NCBI GenBank assembly: GCA_023381695.1
Contig: JAMCQP010000031.1
Location: forward strand, 1 to 49,243
Reading direction: 5' to 3'
From: Bacillota bacterium
Lineage (GTDB): Bacteria > Bacillota > UBA5301 > JAMCQP01
DNA length: 49,243 bases
A model generated the notes under the pieces. That model did no database searches. It was not told the origin of the DNA and saw only the letters and a list, made by a program, of their open reading frames with translations. Shown piece after piece: positions 32,081-40,796 of the stretch (positions are counted from its first letter, which is position 1; each line of letters opens with the position of its first letter). The position numbers and the translations under genes were made by a program.

Positions 32081-33169
32081 TCACCGGTTTTGATCGGAGG
32101 CTTGGAGTTTCCGCAGGCGGGCGACAAGCGTTTTCATGTCCTCAGGAGGATCGGAAGTGAAGAGGAGGCGCGTCCCCTCCCGGGGATGGTCGAAGGAAAG
32201 GCGGGAGGCATGAAGCGCCTGGCGGCCAATAAACGCATCTATGGTCTGATTCTCCGGGCCTGGCGCGCCGCTCGGATTGTCGGTAGAGTGCCCAATTATG
32301 CTGGGAGGGCGCTCATCTACGCCATACAGGCTGTCCCCAACCAGGGGATGGCCGATGTGGCAAAGATGGACGCGGATCTGATGGGTACGGCCGGTTTCCA
32401 GGGATAATTCGAGCGACGTGGCGGTCGCGGAGAATGCGTCGGAACCTGGCGGCTGCTCACCGGGCTGTCCCCCGGAGACTTTGTCCCAGCGCTCCAATAC
32501 GCGGTAGTGGGTAATGGCTGGTTTCCCTACCTGTTCAGGCTGCATCGCCACAATCCGCTTCACCGGGTGGTCAGGGTCCCGGCAAATCGGCGCGTCAATG
32601 AATCCTTCGTCGGCTCCGACGATCCCGTGAACCACGGCAAGGTACTTCTTTTCGATCCGGCCCTGCTGCATCTGGTTGTTGAAGCGCTGATGCGCATAGG
32701 CATTCTTCGCCACCAGGACCAGCCCGGAGGTATCCTTGTCCAGACGGCTGATCAGGCGTACCGGCGCCTGAATGCCCTGGGATTGAAAGTGGTGGGCGAT
32801 GGCGTTGGCCAATGTCCCGGACACGTGGTCGCGCACCGGGTGGGAGACTATCCCGGCAGACTTATTGACCACCAGAAAATCGTCGTCCTCGGCGACGACC
32901 TCCAGTCCGAAGGGCTCCGGGACGACGCCGGCGGAACGGCCTGCCCACAGGATCAGGACAAGTTCATCGCCGGTCGCGATCCGGTCGCAGGTCCGCGCTT
33001 GTTTTCCGTTTATGGCGATCCGCCCATGGGCTTTCAACCGGCGCACCAGACCCCGGGACAAACCGAGCCTGCCGCGGAGCAGGTTTTGCACGGTTAGCCC
33101 GGCTTCGCCCGGCGGTACCCGGTAGATGAGCTTTTCTCCCGGCATCTCACTTTGCATGTCGCTTTCCAA
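32081..33169 (-). CDS. RluA-family RNA pseudouridine synthase
   Basis: Converts specific rRNA or tRNA uridines to pseudouridine. 362 residues. S4-like N-terminal RNA-binding domain (about 18-75: L-L-R-G-R-L-G-L-S-R-G-L-V-R-R-L-K), then the catalytic domain with the invariant Asp in R-L-D-K-D-T-S-G-L-V-L-V-A-K, then K-Y-L-A-V-V-H-G and G-R-T-H-Q-I-R-V-H. TTG start seven bases after GGAGG. About 30 extra residues (G-G-Q-P-G-E-Q-P-P-G-S-D and a later D-N-P-S-G-A-P-G-P) are inserted in loops. The stop abuts the barrel gene tail to tail with no gap. Confidence 0.93.
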   Translation of the reverse strand: MESDMQSEMPGEKLIYRVPPGEAGLTVQNLLRGRLGLSRGLVRRLKAHGRIAINGKQARTCDRIATGDELVLILWAGRSAGVVPEPFGLEVVAEDDDFLVVNKSAGIVSHPVRDHVSGTLANAIAHHFQSQGIQAPVRLISRLDKDTSGLVLVAKNAYAHQRFNNQMQQGRIEKKYLAVVHGIVGADEGFIDAPICRDPDHPVKRIVAMQPEQVGKPAITHYRVLERWDKVSGGQPGEQPPGSDAFSATATSLELSLETGRTHQIRVHLCHIGHPLVGDSLYGVDERPPSIIGHSTDNPSGAPGPENQTIDAFIGRQALHASRLSFDHPREGTRLLFTSDPPEDMKTLVARLRKLQASDQNR

Positions 33170-33248
33170 GCTCGTGCCTCCTGTGGATCCAACATGCTCC
33201 CTACAAATCCAACTGTGCTTCCCACAGATCCAATTATGCTTCTAAAGA
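33166..33248 (-). repeat. Degenerate 20-21-base tandem repeat between two genes
   Basis: On the plus strand TCCAACATGCTCCC-type units run at 33188-33207, 33208-33228 and 33229-33248, with a further diverged unit to about 33166. The minus-strand unit reads about GGATYTRTRGGAAGCAYRRTT. The unit nearest the RluA gene supplies its GGAGG ribosome site, and the other end covers the stop of the radical SAM gene. Confidence 0.7.
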
Positions 33249-35164
33249 TCCAAGCTGGTATATCGGCCGGCTCGTTCTCCCGGGCCATGGCCGTCTTGCC
33301 CGTTTAGATCGTACCTGATCAGGAACAGGGTCTGACGGGGTGGCGACCCGGCGATGGCTGTTGTGCCGTCGGGAAATAGATCAAAGGCGAAGCTTTCCAC
33401 CCTGATGCGCCGGGCGATCTCCTTTATGGGCAGGCCGGCCAGATCCGGCAGGTACCTCGCCAGCAGTTCCTGATCATGGAGAAGCACATGTACCGGGCGT
33501 CTCCCGTCCATGGGACGCCCGCCACCTCGTCCCTCCGTGGACTCATGTACCGGGCGTCTCCCGTCCGGGCTCCTTTCTCTCCCGGTCAACCACTCCGGCG
33601 GCTCCGCATACCTTTCCAGAAGGAGGTAATCGAAGCGAAGCAGTTCGCGCAGGAGCGGGAGGCTTTCCAGGATGGCGGGCCTGATACCGGCAAAATCGTA
33701 GAGATGCCGGTACAGGGCCGGCAAGCGATGGGCGATCTGGTGGAGCCGTCGTGCCTCCCAGTATGCTGAAAACGCCTCAAAGAACTTAAATGGCGAGGGG
33801 AAGAAGTTCCGGAACAAAAACTCCAGGGCGTGGTCAAAGTGGTGGGAGTTATAGTACTTTTCCAGGAGGTCTTCGATCCGCTTCAGGCGCAGTAATTCAT
33901 CATAGCGCAATACATCGGTGGCCAGGACCTCATAAGGGGGCTGCGCGGCGTAGATGCACCCAAAATTCCGGGCGTGCTCGCGCAGGCTGGAGCCCTTCAA
34001 AAGTTTCAAAAATCCGAGTTGCAGCCTCTCGGGGCGAAGTTCAAAAACCTTGTCGAAAGATCTCTGGAACGAGGCGTAGTCCTCGCCCGGCAGGCCGGCG
34101 ATCAGGTCAAGATGGAGATGGATGTTGCCGGCGGCCTTCAGACGGCGAACGGCGGCCTTCAATCGGCCAAGATCGGTCTTCCGGTCGATCAGGGCAAGTG
34201 TCAAAGGATTGGTGGACTGCACGCCGATCTCAAATTGAAAGAGCCCCGGCGGTACCCCGGTGAGAAAGTCCAAAAACGCGTCATCCAGCAGATCCCCCGC
34301 GATCTCGAAATGAAAATTGATTTGGGGCGCCGGGGTCGCATCTGTGCCGTTGGACGCCGCCTTTTCCCCCAAAAAGCGCAGGATCTCCAGTGCCCGGCCG
34401 CGGTGGATGTTGAAGGTCCGATCCACAAATTTGACCTGCTTTACCCCGGCGTCCACAAGTACCTGGAGATCGGACTTGACTCGATCCAGTGAGAAGTTGC
34501 GCACCCCCTTGCTCAGCGAGGAGAGGCAATAACGGCAGCCGAAGGGGCATCCACGGGAGCTCTCGTAGTAAACAATCTTATTTCGGAGCTCATCCAGGGG
34601 TTGGAAGGGCAATTCTGGCTGGCAAAAGGGGGAGGGGATGGAATCCAGATCCTGGATGAGGGGCCGGGGAGGGTTGACGGTGATGCTGGAGATCCCAGAT
34701 GATTCGATGCCTGGCGGGCGTCGGTAAGCCAGGCCCAGGATGACTTCCGGCTCGGGGGAATCCGGCTGATCTTCCACAAGGTACTGCAAAAATTCCCGGA
34801 AGGTGGCCTCGCCCTCCCCGAAGATGATGTAGTCCACCGCCGGATGGTTGGCCATCAGTTCCCCGGGATCATACGAGACCTCAGGACCTCCCAGCAGGGT
34901 GGTGAGGGAGGGACGGACTTGCTTGAGCATGTGGACCAGTTTCAAAGTGGGCTCAATATTCCATATGTAGCAGGAAAAGGCGACCACCTCGGGATCTTTC
35001 CCGAGGATGTCGCCATAGATCCGGTGAAGTTCCTGGTTGATGTCAAATTCCGCCGCCCGAAACTCCACGGGAAGATCCCGGCAGGAGCTGTAAAGATAGC
35101 GGAGAGCCAGGGAGGAATGGATAAATTTTGCGTTCAGGGTGGTTAACAGGATTTTTATGGCCAT
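33242..35164 (-). CDS. B12-binding-domain radical SAM protein (DUF4080 type)
   Basis: 640 residues. N-terminal cobalamin-binding-like domain (about 1-140; I-K-I-L-L-T-T-L-N-A-K-F-I-H-S-S-L, L-L-G-G-P-E-V-S-Y, I-I-F-G-E-G-E-A-T-F). Radical SAM core from about 200 with cluster motif C-P-F-G-C-R-Y-C and D-R-T-F-N, plus E-I-A-G-D and E-I-G-V-Q-S. The C-terminal DUF4080 region runs to about 600. ATG at 35164. A repeat-derived segment is inserted near 545-570. Substrate not known; this family is widespread in anaerobes, often without clear neighbours. Confidence 0.92.
   Translation of the reverse strand: MAIKILLTTLNAKFIHSSLALRYLYSSCRDLPVEFRAAEFDINQELHRIYGDILGKDPEVVAFSCYIWNIEPTLKLVHMLKQVRPSLTTLLGGPEVSYDPGELMANHPAVDYIIFGEGEATFREFLQYLVEDQPDSPEPEVILGLAYRRPPGIESSGISSITVNPPRPLIQDLDSIPSPFCQPELPFQPLDELRNKIVYYESSRGCPFGCRYCLSSLSKGVRNFSLDRVKSDLQVLVDAGVKQVKFVDRTFNIHRGRALEILRFLGEKAASNGTDATPAPQINFHFEIAGDLLDDAFLDFLTGVPPGLFQFEIGVQSTNPLTLALIDRKTDLGRLKAAVRRLKAAGNIHLHLDLIAGLPGEDYASFQRSFDKVFELRPERLQLGFLKLLKGSSLREHARNFGCIYAAQPPYEVLATDVLRYDELLRLKRIEDLLEKYYNSHHFDHALEFLFRNFFPSPFKFFEAFSAYWEARRLHQIAHRLPALYRHLYDFAGIRPAILESLPLLRELLRFDYLLLERYAEPPEWLTGRERSPDGRRPVHESTEGRGGGRPMDGRRPVHVLLHDQELLARYLPDLAGLPIKEIARRIRVESFAFDLFPDGTTAIAGSPPRQTLFLIRYDLNGQDGHGPGERAGRYTSLDL
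33487..33566. repeat. In-frame 57-base duplication with hairpin inside the radical SAM gene
   Basis: A 23-base unit starting CATGTACCGGGCGTCTCCCG is found at 33487-33509 and again, exactly, at 33544-33566 (step 57 bases, 19 codons). Between them CGGGCGTC and GACGCCCG form an 8-bp inverted pair. In the protein it reads D-G-R-R-P-V-H ... D-G-R-R-P-V-H and adds a short polar loop. Confidence 0.85.
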
Positions 35165-35280
35165 TTGCGGTTAGTATCACCAGATCCCGGCAAGAATCGT
35201 TATAGCAGGTAGTTCGGTATTTGCGGGCAAAATCCTGTTGAGACAGAGGCCGGCCGCCGGACAATCTCCCCATAAGACGG

Positions 35281-36324
35281 CTAGCGGAAAGATCCCTGGA
35301 ATAAAACCCGGGCTTCCAGCAGCCGGGCTTCCACTTCGGTGCGGGTGGCAAGACGGAGGCGGCCGGCATCCCGGCTGATGTTGAGGGCGGCCACCACATT
35401 GCCGCGCTGCATGGCCTCCACTGGAGAGCAACCTTCAGCCAACCCCCAGATGAACCCTGCGTTGAAATAGTCCCCGGCGCCGACGGTATCCACCACATCC
35501 GTAGCGATAGCCGCGACCTCCCATTGGCCGGCGGGGGTGTACAGAGAACTGCCTCGAGAACCCTCTTTTACCACCAGCGCCTTTGGCCCTGCCGCCAGGA
35601 TGGTAGAAACAGCGGCGGAACGATCCGGAAGTTTGGTTACTGCTTCCAGTTCCACACGATTCGGTAAAAAGATGTCCACAACCGAGAGGAGGCGCTGGAC
35701 TTCGGCGCGGGTTTGGTCCGTCCACCCATCCGGGCTCCAGCCGGTGTCCAATAAGATCAACGGTGGGCGCTGTGCAGCTTGTTTCAATTTCCGGAGCAGA
35801 TCCGATAGTTCCGGGCGGCGGAGCCCGGGAAGCAGAAAATAACCGCAAAGCAGGATTAGCCGGCACCCTTCCAGGAATTCGGCCTGACTCTCCAGGTCCG
35901 CCACGCCAAAATGATTCAGGGTCCCCAGGACGGTGATAAAGCTGCGTTCTTTGCCAGGGGCCTTTGAAATTCCAACGGACAGGCCAGTCTGCACACCGTC
36001 CAGGATCTGGAGCCGGGAAGTATCGATGGCCGCCCCTGGCGCCTCGCGCAGAGCGGCCAGGATCTCGGTGCCGGTATAGTCTGCGCCGATGTTGGCAAGG
36101 AGGGTCGTCCTCAGGCCGAGGTTGCCAAGCGCCAGGGCGGTATTGGCCGCCGCGCCGCCAGGCCGTGAATGATAATCCGGCGCCACGACCTCCGTGCCCC
36201 AGGCCGGGTAGTCATCGATCGCTCCCAAAATCAGATCTTCGTTGACGTTGCCGACAATAGCCACCGGACCCGGGCTCATTTTTTCTGCGTTTTCCGCGGC
36301 CACTCTTTTCCAGCTGCCTTTCAT
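35281..36324 (-). CDS. PfkB-family carbohydrate kinase
   Basis: ATP-dependent kinase for a sugar or sugar derivative, 347 residues. PfkB signature 1 region S-R-P-G-G-A-A-A-N-T-A-L-A-L-G-N-L-G near 55-72; signature 2 and anion hole D-T-V-G-A-G-D-Y-F-N-A-G with catalytic Asp near 285; L-D-T-G-W-S and N-R-V-E-L-E-A are also typical. ATG overlaps the SIS gene's stop by four bases (ATGA), so both are made together. In this operon it probably phosphorylates the imported sugar before the SIS enzyme acts. Exact substrate not seen. Confidence 0.92.
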   Translation of the reverse strand: MKGSWKRVAAENAEKMSPGPVAIVGNVNEDLILGAIDDYPAWGTEVVAPDYHSRPGGAAANTALALGNLGLRTTLLANIGADYTGTEILAALREAPGAAIDTSRLQILDGVQTGLSVGISKAPGKERSFITVLGTLNHFGVADLESQAEFLEGCRLILLCGYFLLPGLRRPELSDLLRKLKQAAQRPPLILLDTGWSPDGWTDQTRAEVQRLLSVVDIFLPNRVELEAVTKLPDRSAAVSTILAAGPKALVVKEGSRGSSLYTPAGQWEVAAIATDVVDTVGAGDYFNAGFIWGLAEGCSPVEAMQRGNVVAALNISRDAGRLRLATRTEVEARLLEARVLFQGSFR

Positions 36325-37421
36325 TCTTCCGAGGTAATCTTGGAGATAATTTGCGAAGCTCCTGGCACCAGGCCGCGAGCCAGCGAGACCCCATAAGCCA
36401 GAAGTTGAATGGGCAATTCGCAGGCGGCGGCCATGAGAAACTCATCCGGGCAAGACGGGACCTTAACCACCAGCGTTTGCCGGAGATCTGATTCTACCCC
36501 GTCGGTGAGCAGGATCACCCGGCCGCCATACTGGCAAACCTCCCGCGCCAATTTGTAGCCCAGTTCGGAGGTCTTTCCGGATGGGGCGAAGATCATCGCC
36601 AGAAATTCCGGACCCAGCATCTCCCTTGGGCCATGCCGAAACTGGCCTCCGCTTAAAGAGGCGGCGTTTAGCCTGGTGGTCTCGCGCAGGGTGAGGGCCC
36701 CCTGATTGGCAGACGACAGGGCTGGTCCCCGGCCGATCAAAAAGTAGGTCTGGCCCGGGTGGCTGATGGGATCCACAAAATCCACCAGCCGGCCCGCTTC
36801 TTCCTCCCATCCGTTCAGGTAAAAGGCGGCGCCTTCCGCCAGGGCCATGACCGCGTCAGCTGCAACATTATCGGCTGCAGCGTCACCGGGGACAGCGCTG
36901 CCGGATCCCTTTATTTTGGCCAGTTGACGGGCCAGGAGATAAAGCGTGATTACCGTGGCGATATAGGACTTGGAAGAAGCAATGGCCTTTTCCTTGCCGC
37001 AGCCGATATCCAGAACCAGGTCGGCATGCTGACCGAGGTAGCTTTCTGGATTGGCCGTCGCCCCGAGGATCAGAGGCCGGCCGGCAGCCTGTAAACTGGC
37101 AAGCAGGGCCTTGATTTCAAAGGATTCGCCGGACTGGGATACCAGCACCACCAGGTCTTCGGGCTGCAGGGCGGAAGGATAGTAATGGAGCAATTCCGAG
37201 GTGTCGCACAGGTTGGCGGAAAAGCCTTGTTCAAGAAGATAGAGATAGGCAGGGTAGGCGGCGTACAGGGAACTGCCCATGCCCGAGAAGATTACGCGCT
37301 TGAAAAAACGATGGTTGAGCCGGGCGGCCAGATCAAAAAACAAAGTGCCGGTCCGGTAGTTTGTCCCGATCTGCCGGAAGATCTCGGGTTGCTGGAGTAC
37401 TTCGGCAAGGTAAAGGTTCAT
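36321..37421 (-). CDS. SIS-domain sugar-phosphate isomerase or deglycase
   Basis: 366 residues with two SIS domains, like the C-terminal half of GlmS and like AgaS or FrlB. First SIS: V-I-F-S-G-M-G-S-S-L-Y-A-A at about 43-55 and V-L-V-S-Q-S-G-E-S-F-E at about 90-101. Second SIS: Y-F-L-I-G-R-G-P-A-L-S and L-R-E-T-T-R-L-N-A-A-S-L-S-G-G-Q-F-R-H-G-P, matching the GlmS sugar-phosphate loop. No glutaminase domain. ATG after AAGGAGAG. With an adjacent PfkB kinase it fits amino-sugar or Amadori-compound breakdown (compare FrlB/FrlD), but no member decides between them. Confidence 0.9.
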   Translation of the reverse strand: MNLYLAEVLQQPEIFRQIGTNYRTGTLFFDLAARLNHRFFKRVIFSGMGSSLYAAYPAYLYLLEQGFSANLCDTSELLHYYPSALQPEDLVVLVSQSGESFEIKALLASLQAAGRPLILGATANPESYLGQHADLVLDIGCGKEKAIASSKSYIATVITLYLLARQLAKIKGSGSAVPGDAAADNVAADAVMALAEGAAFYLNGWEEEAGRLVDFVDPISHPGQTYFLIGRGPALSSANQGALTLRETTRLNAASLSGGQFRHGPREMLGPEFLAMIFAPSGKTSELGYKLAREVCQYGGRVILLTDGVESDLRQTLVVKVPSCPDEFLMAAACELPIQLLAYGVSLARGLVPGASQIISKITSEE

Positions 37422-37527
37422 GCATGTCTCTCCTTACTACTGTTTCAGAAAGTCGTCAAAGCCAGCGATGCGGTAATGGTATGGCATGGCGCATCACTGG
37501 CGCGACCTGTCAAGACGGCGCCGGACG

Positions 37528-38463
37528 CTAGCCTTTCACCGCCCCCGCAGTCAGGCCCTGGATAATCTTTTTTTGAAAGACCAGCGCGATCAGGACCGGC
37601 GGAATAGCGGCCAGAATCCCACCGGTCGCCATCAGGCCATAGTCGATGAGATGGCGGGTGGTAAACTCCGAGATGGCCACGGTGATGGTTTTTGAAGAGT
37701 AGGTGGCGGTGAAGAGCAGGGCGAACAAGAATTCATCCCAGGCCAGGAGGAAGGTGAACAGCCCGGTGGCGACCATGCCCGGCAAAGACAGTGGGGCCAC
37801 GATGCGCAGGAGCGCCTGGGAGCGCGAGCAGCCGTCAATCGCGGCGGCTTCTTCCAATTCCCTGGGAATGGTGCGGAAATAGCCCTGCATAATCCAGATC
37901 ACAAAGGGCAGGGTGAACGAGGCATAGACCAGAAAGAGGCCGAACCTGGTATCGATCAGCCCAAACCTGCGCAGCAGGATATAAAGGGGGATCACCAGGC
38001 TGATCTCCGGGACCATGCGCAGGCCAATGGTAAGGTAAATCAGCCGGTCCGCGCTTCTGGACCGGGCGCGGGCCAGGGCGTAAGCGGCCAGGGAGCCCAG
38101 CAACAGGCAAACCAGGGTTACCGCCACAGCCACCGCCAGGCTATTTTTGAACGCCTCGCCAAAAGGGGGAATCTCTCCACTGGTAAAGGCGGCGCTCCCC
38201 GACGGGTTGAGCAGCTTCTGGTAATTTAAAAAGGTCGGGTGCTGCGGCGCCCAGTGGGGTGGCGCCGCAGCGAGTTCATACCGGGGCGAGATGCTGGTGA
38301 TGAACAGCCACAAAAATGGCGCCAGGATCAACAACCCCAAAAGGAGAGCGCCGGCATAGGTGAAGGCGGCTGCCCGGATCGCCCGGAGATTCTGCAATCG
38401 TCTTACCGGCGACGATTTTGCCGTTAGGGTTTTGAGTTTTCCATCTATGTTCCTTTGGCCCAT
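37528..38463 (-). CDS. Sugar ABC transporter permease, MalG type
   Basis: 311 residues, six membrane helices, BPD_transp_1 family. The EAA loop that meets the ATPase reads E-L-E-E-A-A-A-I-D-G-C-S-R-S-Q-A (about 200-215). Basic N-terminus of about 30 residues, then the first helix. It pairs with the permease at 38500. The 106 bases to the SIS gene contain no clear terminator, so it is likely co-transcribed. Confidence 0.93.
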   Translation of the reverse strand: MGQRNIDGKLKTLTAKSSPVRRLQNLRAIRAAAFTYAGALLLGLLILAPFLWLFITSISPRYELAAAPPHWAPQHPTFLNYQKLLNPSGSAAFTSGEIPPFGEAFKNSLAVAVAVTLVCLLLGSLAAYALARARSRSADRLIYLTIGLRMVPEISLVIPLYILLRRFGLIDTRFGLFLVYASFTLPFVIWIMQGYFRTIPRELEEAAAIDGCSRSQALLRIVAPLSLPGMVATGLFTFLLAWDEFLFALLFTATYSSKTITVAISEFTTRHLIDYGLMATGGILAAIPPVLIALVFQKKIIQGLTAGAVKG

Positions 38464-38499
38464 GTTTCCCGCCTCTTTGTTATTGTGCTACATCGTTTA

Positions 38500-39411
38500 T
38501 CAGTACTCTACCTCGGTGTACAGCCCCTTGATGTACACTACCGCCAGGATCAAGATTCCCACGCTCACCATAAAGGATAGAGCTGCCCCAAACCCCAGAT
38601 GTAGGAACTGAAAGGATTCTCGGTAAATGTAAAATGAGAGCACCTGCGTTCCATCCGCCGGACCGCCCTTGGTCATCATGTAGATGATGTCGAAAACCTT
38701 GAAGGCTTCTATAGTCCGCAGGACCAGGGCCACCAGGATCGACGGCTTGAGCAGCGGGAACGTCACTTTCCAGAACCGTCTCCAACCGCTGGCGCCATCC
38801 ATGGTGGCGGCTTCGTACAACTCGGCCGGGATCGTCTGCAAACCAGCCAACAGTAGCAGTGCGATGAAAGAAAAGTTTTTCCAGACATCGGCCACAATCA
38901 CCGAATTCAAGGCCATAAAGGGCTCTCCCAGCCAGATCACATAATGTTTGATAAATCCCAACTGGGAAAGAAGTCCGTTGAGGGCCCCGTAGTTGGCGTC
39001 AAAGATCCACTGCCACATCATGCCGTTGACCACCGTGGGCAAGGCCCAGGGGAGAATGATCAGCGCCCGCAGAAAGCCTCGCCCACGGAATTTTTTATTG
39101 AGAAACACCGCGGCCCATAACCCGAGCACGAACTCCAGGCCTACTGAAAGCAAGGTGAAGTAGGTGGTCTTCCAGAGGGAGTCCCAAAAATAGCCGCTCC
39201 GGAGGATTTCCAGGTAGTTACCCAGGCCCACAAAAGAGCGGGAAAGGGGCCGCATCAGGTTATAGTCGGTCAGGCTATAATACATGGCCAGCCCGAACGG
39301 GTACAGGATCACCAGGGCGATGAGCGCAAAGGCCGGGAGCACGAACGGCAGGATCCACCGGAGTTCTCCCCAATCTGATCTTTTGAATCTGGTTCCCTTG
39401 AACTGCTCCAT
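38500..39411 (-). CDS. Sugar ABC transporter permease, MalF type
   Basis: 303 residues, six membrane helices, BPD_transp_1 family. EAA loop reads A-E-L-Y-E-A-A-T-M-D-G-A-S-G-W-R-R-F (about 203-220). Typical N-terminal Y-S-L-T-D-Y-N and V-G-L-G-N-Y segments. With MalG-like and binding-protein neighbours it forms a CUT1-class importer. No ATPase gene occurs in the operon or window; CUT1 systems in Bacillota commonly share a MsmK/UgpC-like ATPase encoded elsewhere. Confidence 0.93.
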   Translation of the reverse strand: MEQFKGTRFKRSDWGELRWILPFVLPAFALIALVILYPFGLAMYYSLTDYNLMRPLSRSFVGLGNYLEILRSGYFWDSLWKTTYFTLLSVGLEFVLGLWAAVFLNKKFRGRGFLRALIILPWALPTVVNGMMWQWIFDANYGALNGLLSQLGFIKHYVIWLGEPFMALNSVIVADVWKNFSFIALLLLAGLQTIPAELYEAATMDGASGWRRFWKVTFPLLKPSILVALVLRTIEAFKVFDIIYMMTKGGPADGTQVLSFYIYRESFQFLHLGFGAALSFMVSVGILILAVVYIKGLYTEVEY

Positions 39412-39443
39412 CCCCTGGTTCCTCCTGCCATGATTGCCTGGGT

Positions 39444-40736
39444 TTACTTGTTCCCGTACTTTTTGGCCAGGCGTTCGATCTCTTTTTGCGCGTCATCCAG
39501 AGCCTGTTTGGGTGATTTGTTTTGGGTCAGCGCGTTGTGCACCTCAAGTTGCAAAACCCTGGAAAACTCGGAATACCAGGTCAGGCGCGGCCGGGAGACG
39601 GCGTACTTGAGCTGGCTGCTCATCTCGGCCAGGGCCGGATGCTTCTTTTGCACCTCGGGGTCGGTGTACAGGCTCTGCCAGATCGGCAGGGCGCCGTAAT
39701 TGATCGCCTGGTTCTTTTGTTGTTGCCGCTCAGCCAGGAAGGCGATGAACTTCCAGGCCGCATCTTTTCGCCGGGAGCCGGAGGCTATTCCCAACCCCAT
39801 TGAACCGGCCCCGGAAGCGCTCTTCTTCTTTTCGCCAGGCATAAGGGCAAGGCGCACCTTCCCGGCCACCTTGGACTGGGACGGGTCGTCGATGATTCCC
39901 CAGGCAAAAGACCAGTTCAGGCCGAAGGCCACGTCGCCGGCGATAAAGGAGTTGAGCATGGACCGGTCGTCGGCGGTGATGGATGCCGGGTCGGCCGCCT
40001 TGTATTTGTAAAGGAGATCCACCATAAACTGCAGGGCCCGCACATTGTCCGGATTGTTTACCACAAATTTGCCGTTGGGCTCGATGAACCGGCCGCCAAA
40101 AGCCGGGAAGATGCTCACGACGTCACAGATCAGGCCTTCGTGCTGGCCCCAACCCCAGATGGTGGCGTATTTGACCAGCTTCTTTTCCTGGAGTTTTTTG
40201 CTTTGCTCGACAAATTCCGCCCAGGTTTGCGGCGGGGTCTTGAAACCGGCCTTGGCCAGGAGGTCATTGTTGTAGTAAAAGAACTTGGTGTCCACAAACA
40301 TGGGCAGGCCCCAGAACCGATTCTGGTAGGTAAGGATGTTCATGCCTGCGGGGACAATGCCCTTTTTCATCTCGGCGGTGACTCTGTCGGTAACATCGGC
40401 CAGAAAACCGGCTTCCACGAATTCGGCCGTCCAGATCTCGTCCACATCGATCACGTCAAAACCAGTAGCGCCACCCGCCAGAGCGGTCACGATCTTGTCG
40501 TGGAGTTGATCGTACCCTACCGAGATCAGATTCACTTTGATATCGGGGTTGGCTTTCTCAAAATCGGGAATGGCGGCCTTGCGAAATGCGGCGAAGTCAT
40601 CGCTGGAAAGTACGGTAATCGTCGTTTTTTCCGCCGCGAAGGCGCCTGCCGCCAGGAGACCAAACGCCGTAAACATGAAGATCAGAACAACCCCGGACAA
40701 CAGCCACATTTTACCTTGCCTGCTTTGGTTCTTCAT
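39444..40736 (-). CDS. Extracellular sugar-binding protein of the CUT1 transporter
   Basis: 430 residues, SBP_bac_1 family. Signal peptide about 1-34 (L-L-A-A-G-A-F-A-A-E). Mature start T-T-I-T-V-L-S-S-D-D-F-A-A-F; F-D-V-I-D-V-D-E-I-W; later the W-G-W-G-Q-H-E-G-L and W-S-F-A-W-G-I segments give aromatic sugar-stacking residues. The start ATG follows TTAGGAGG. First structural gene after the ROK regulator (60-base gap). Confidence 0.93.
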   Translation of the reverse strand: MKNQSRQGKMWLLSGVVLIFMFTAFGLLAAGAFAAEKTTITVLSSDDFAAFRKAAIPDFEKANPDIKVNLISVGYDQLHDKIVTALAGGATGFDVIDVDEIWTAEFVEAGFLADVTDRVTAEMKKGIVPAGMNILTYQNRFWGLPMFVDTKFFYYNNDLLAKAGFKTPPQTWAEFVEQSKKLQEKKLVKYATIWGWGQHEGLICDVVSIFPAFGGRFIEPNGKFVVNNPDNVRALQFMVDLLYKYKAADPASITADDRSMLNSFIAGDVAFGLNWSFAWGIIDDPSQSKVAGKVRLALMPGEKKKSASGAGSMGLGIASGSRRKDAAWKFIAFLAERQQQKNQAINYGALPIWQSLYTDPEVQKKHPALAEMSSQLKYAVSRPRLTWYSEFSRVLQLEVHNALTQNKSPKQALDDAQKEIERLAKKYGNK

Positions 40737-40796
40737 CCTGTTTGCCTCCTAATCTCAATGTTTTAGATTTACCGGCCCTGAAAACCGCGCGTGACC

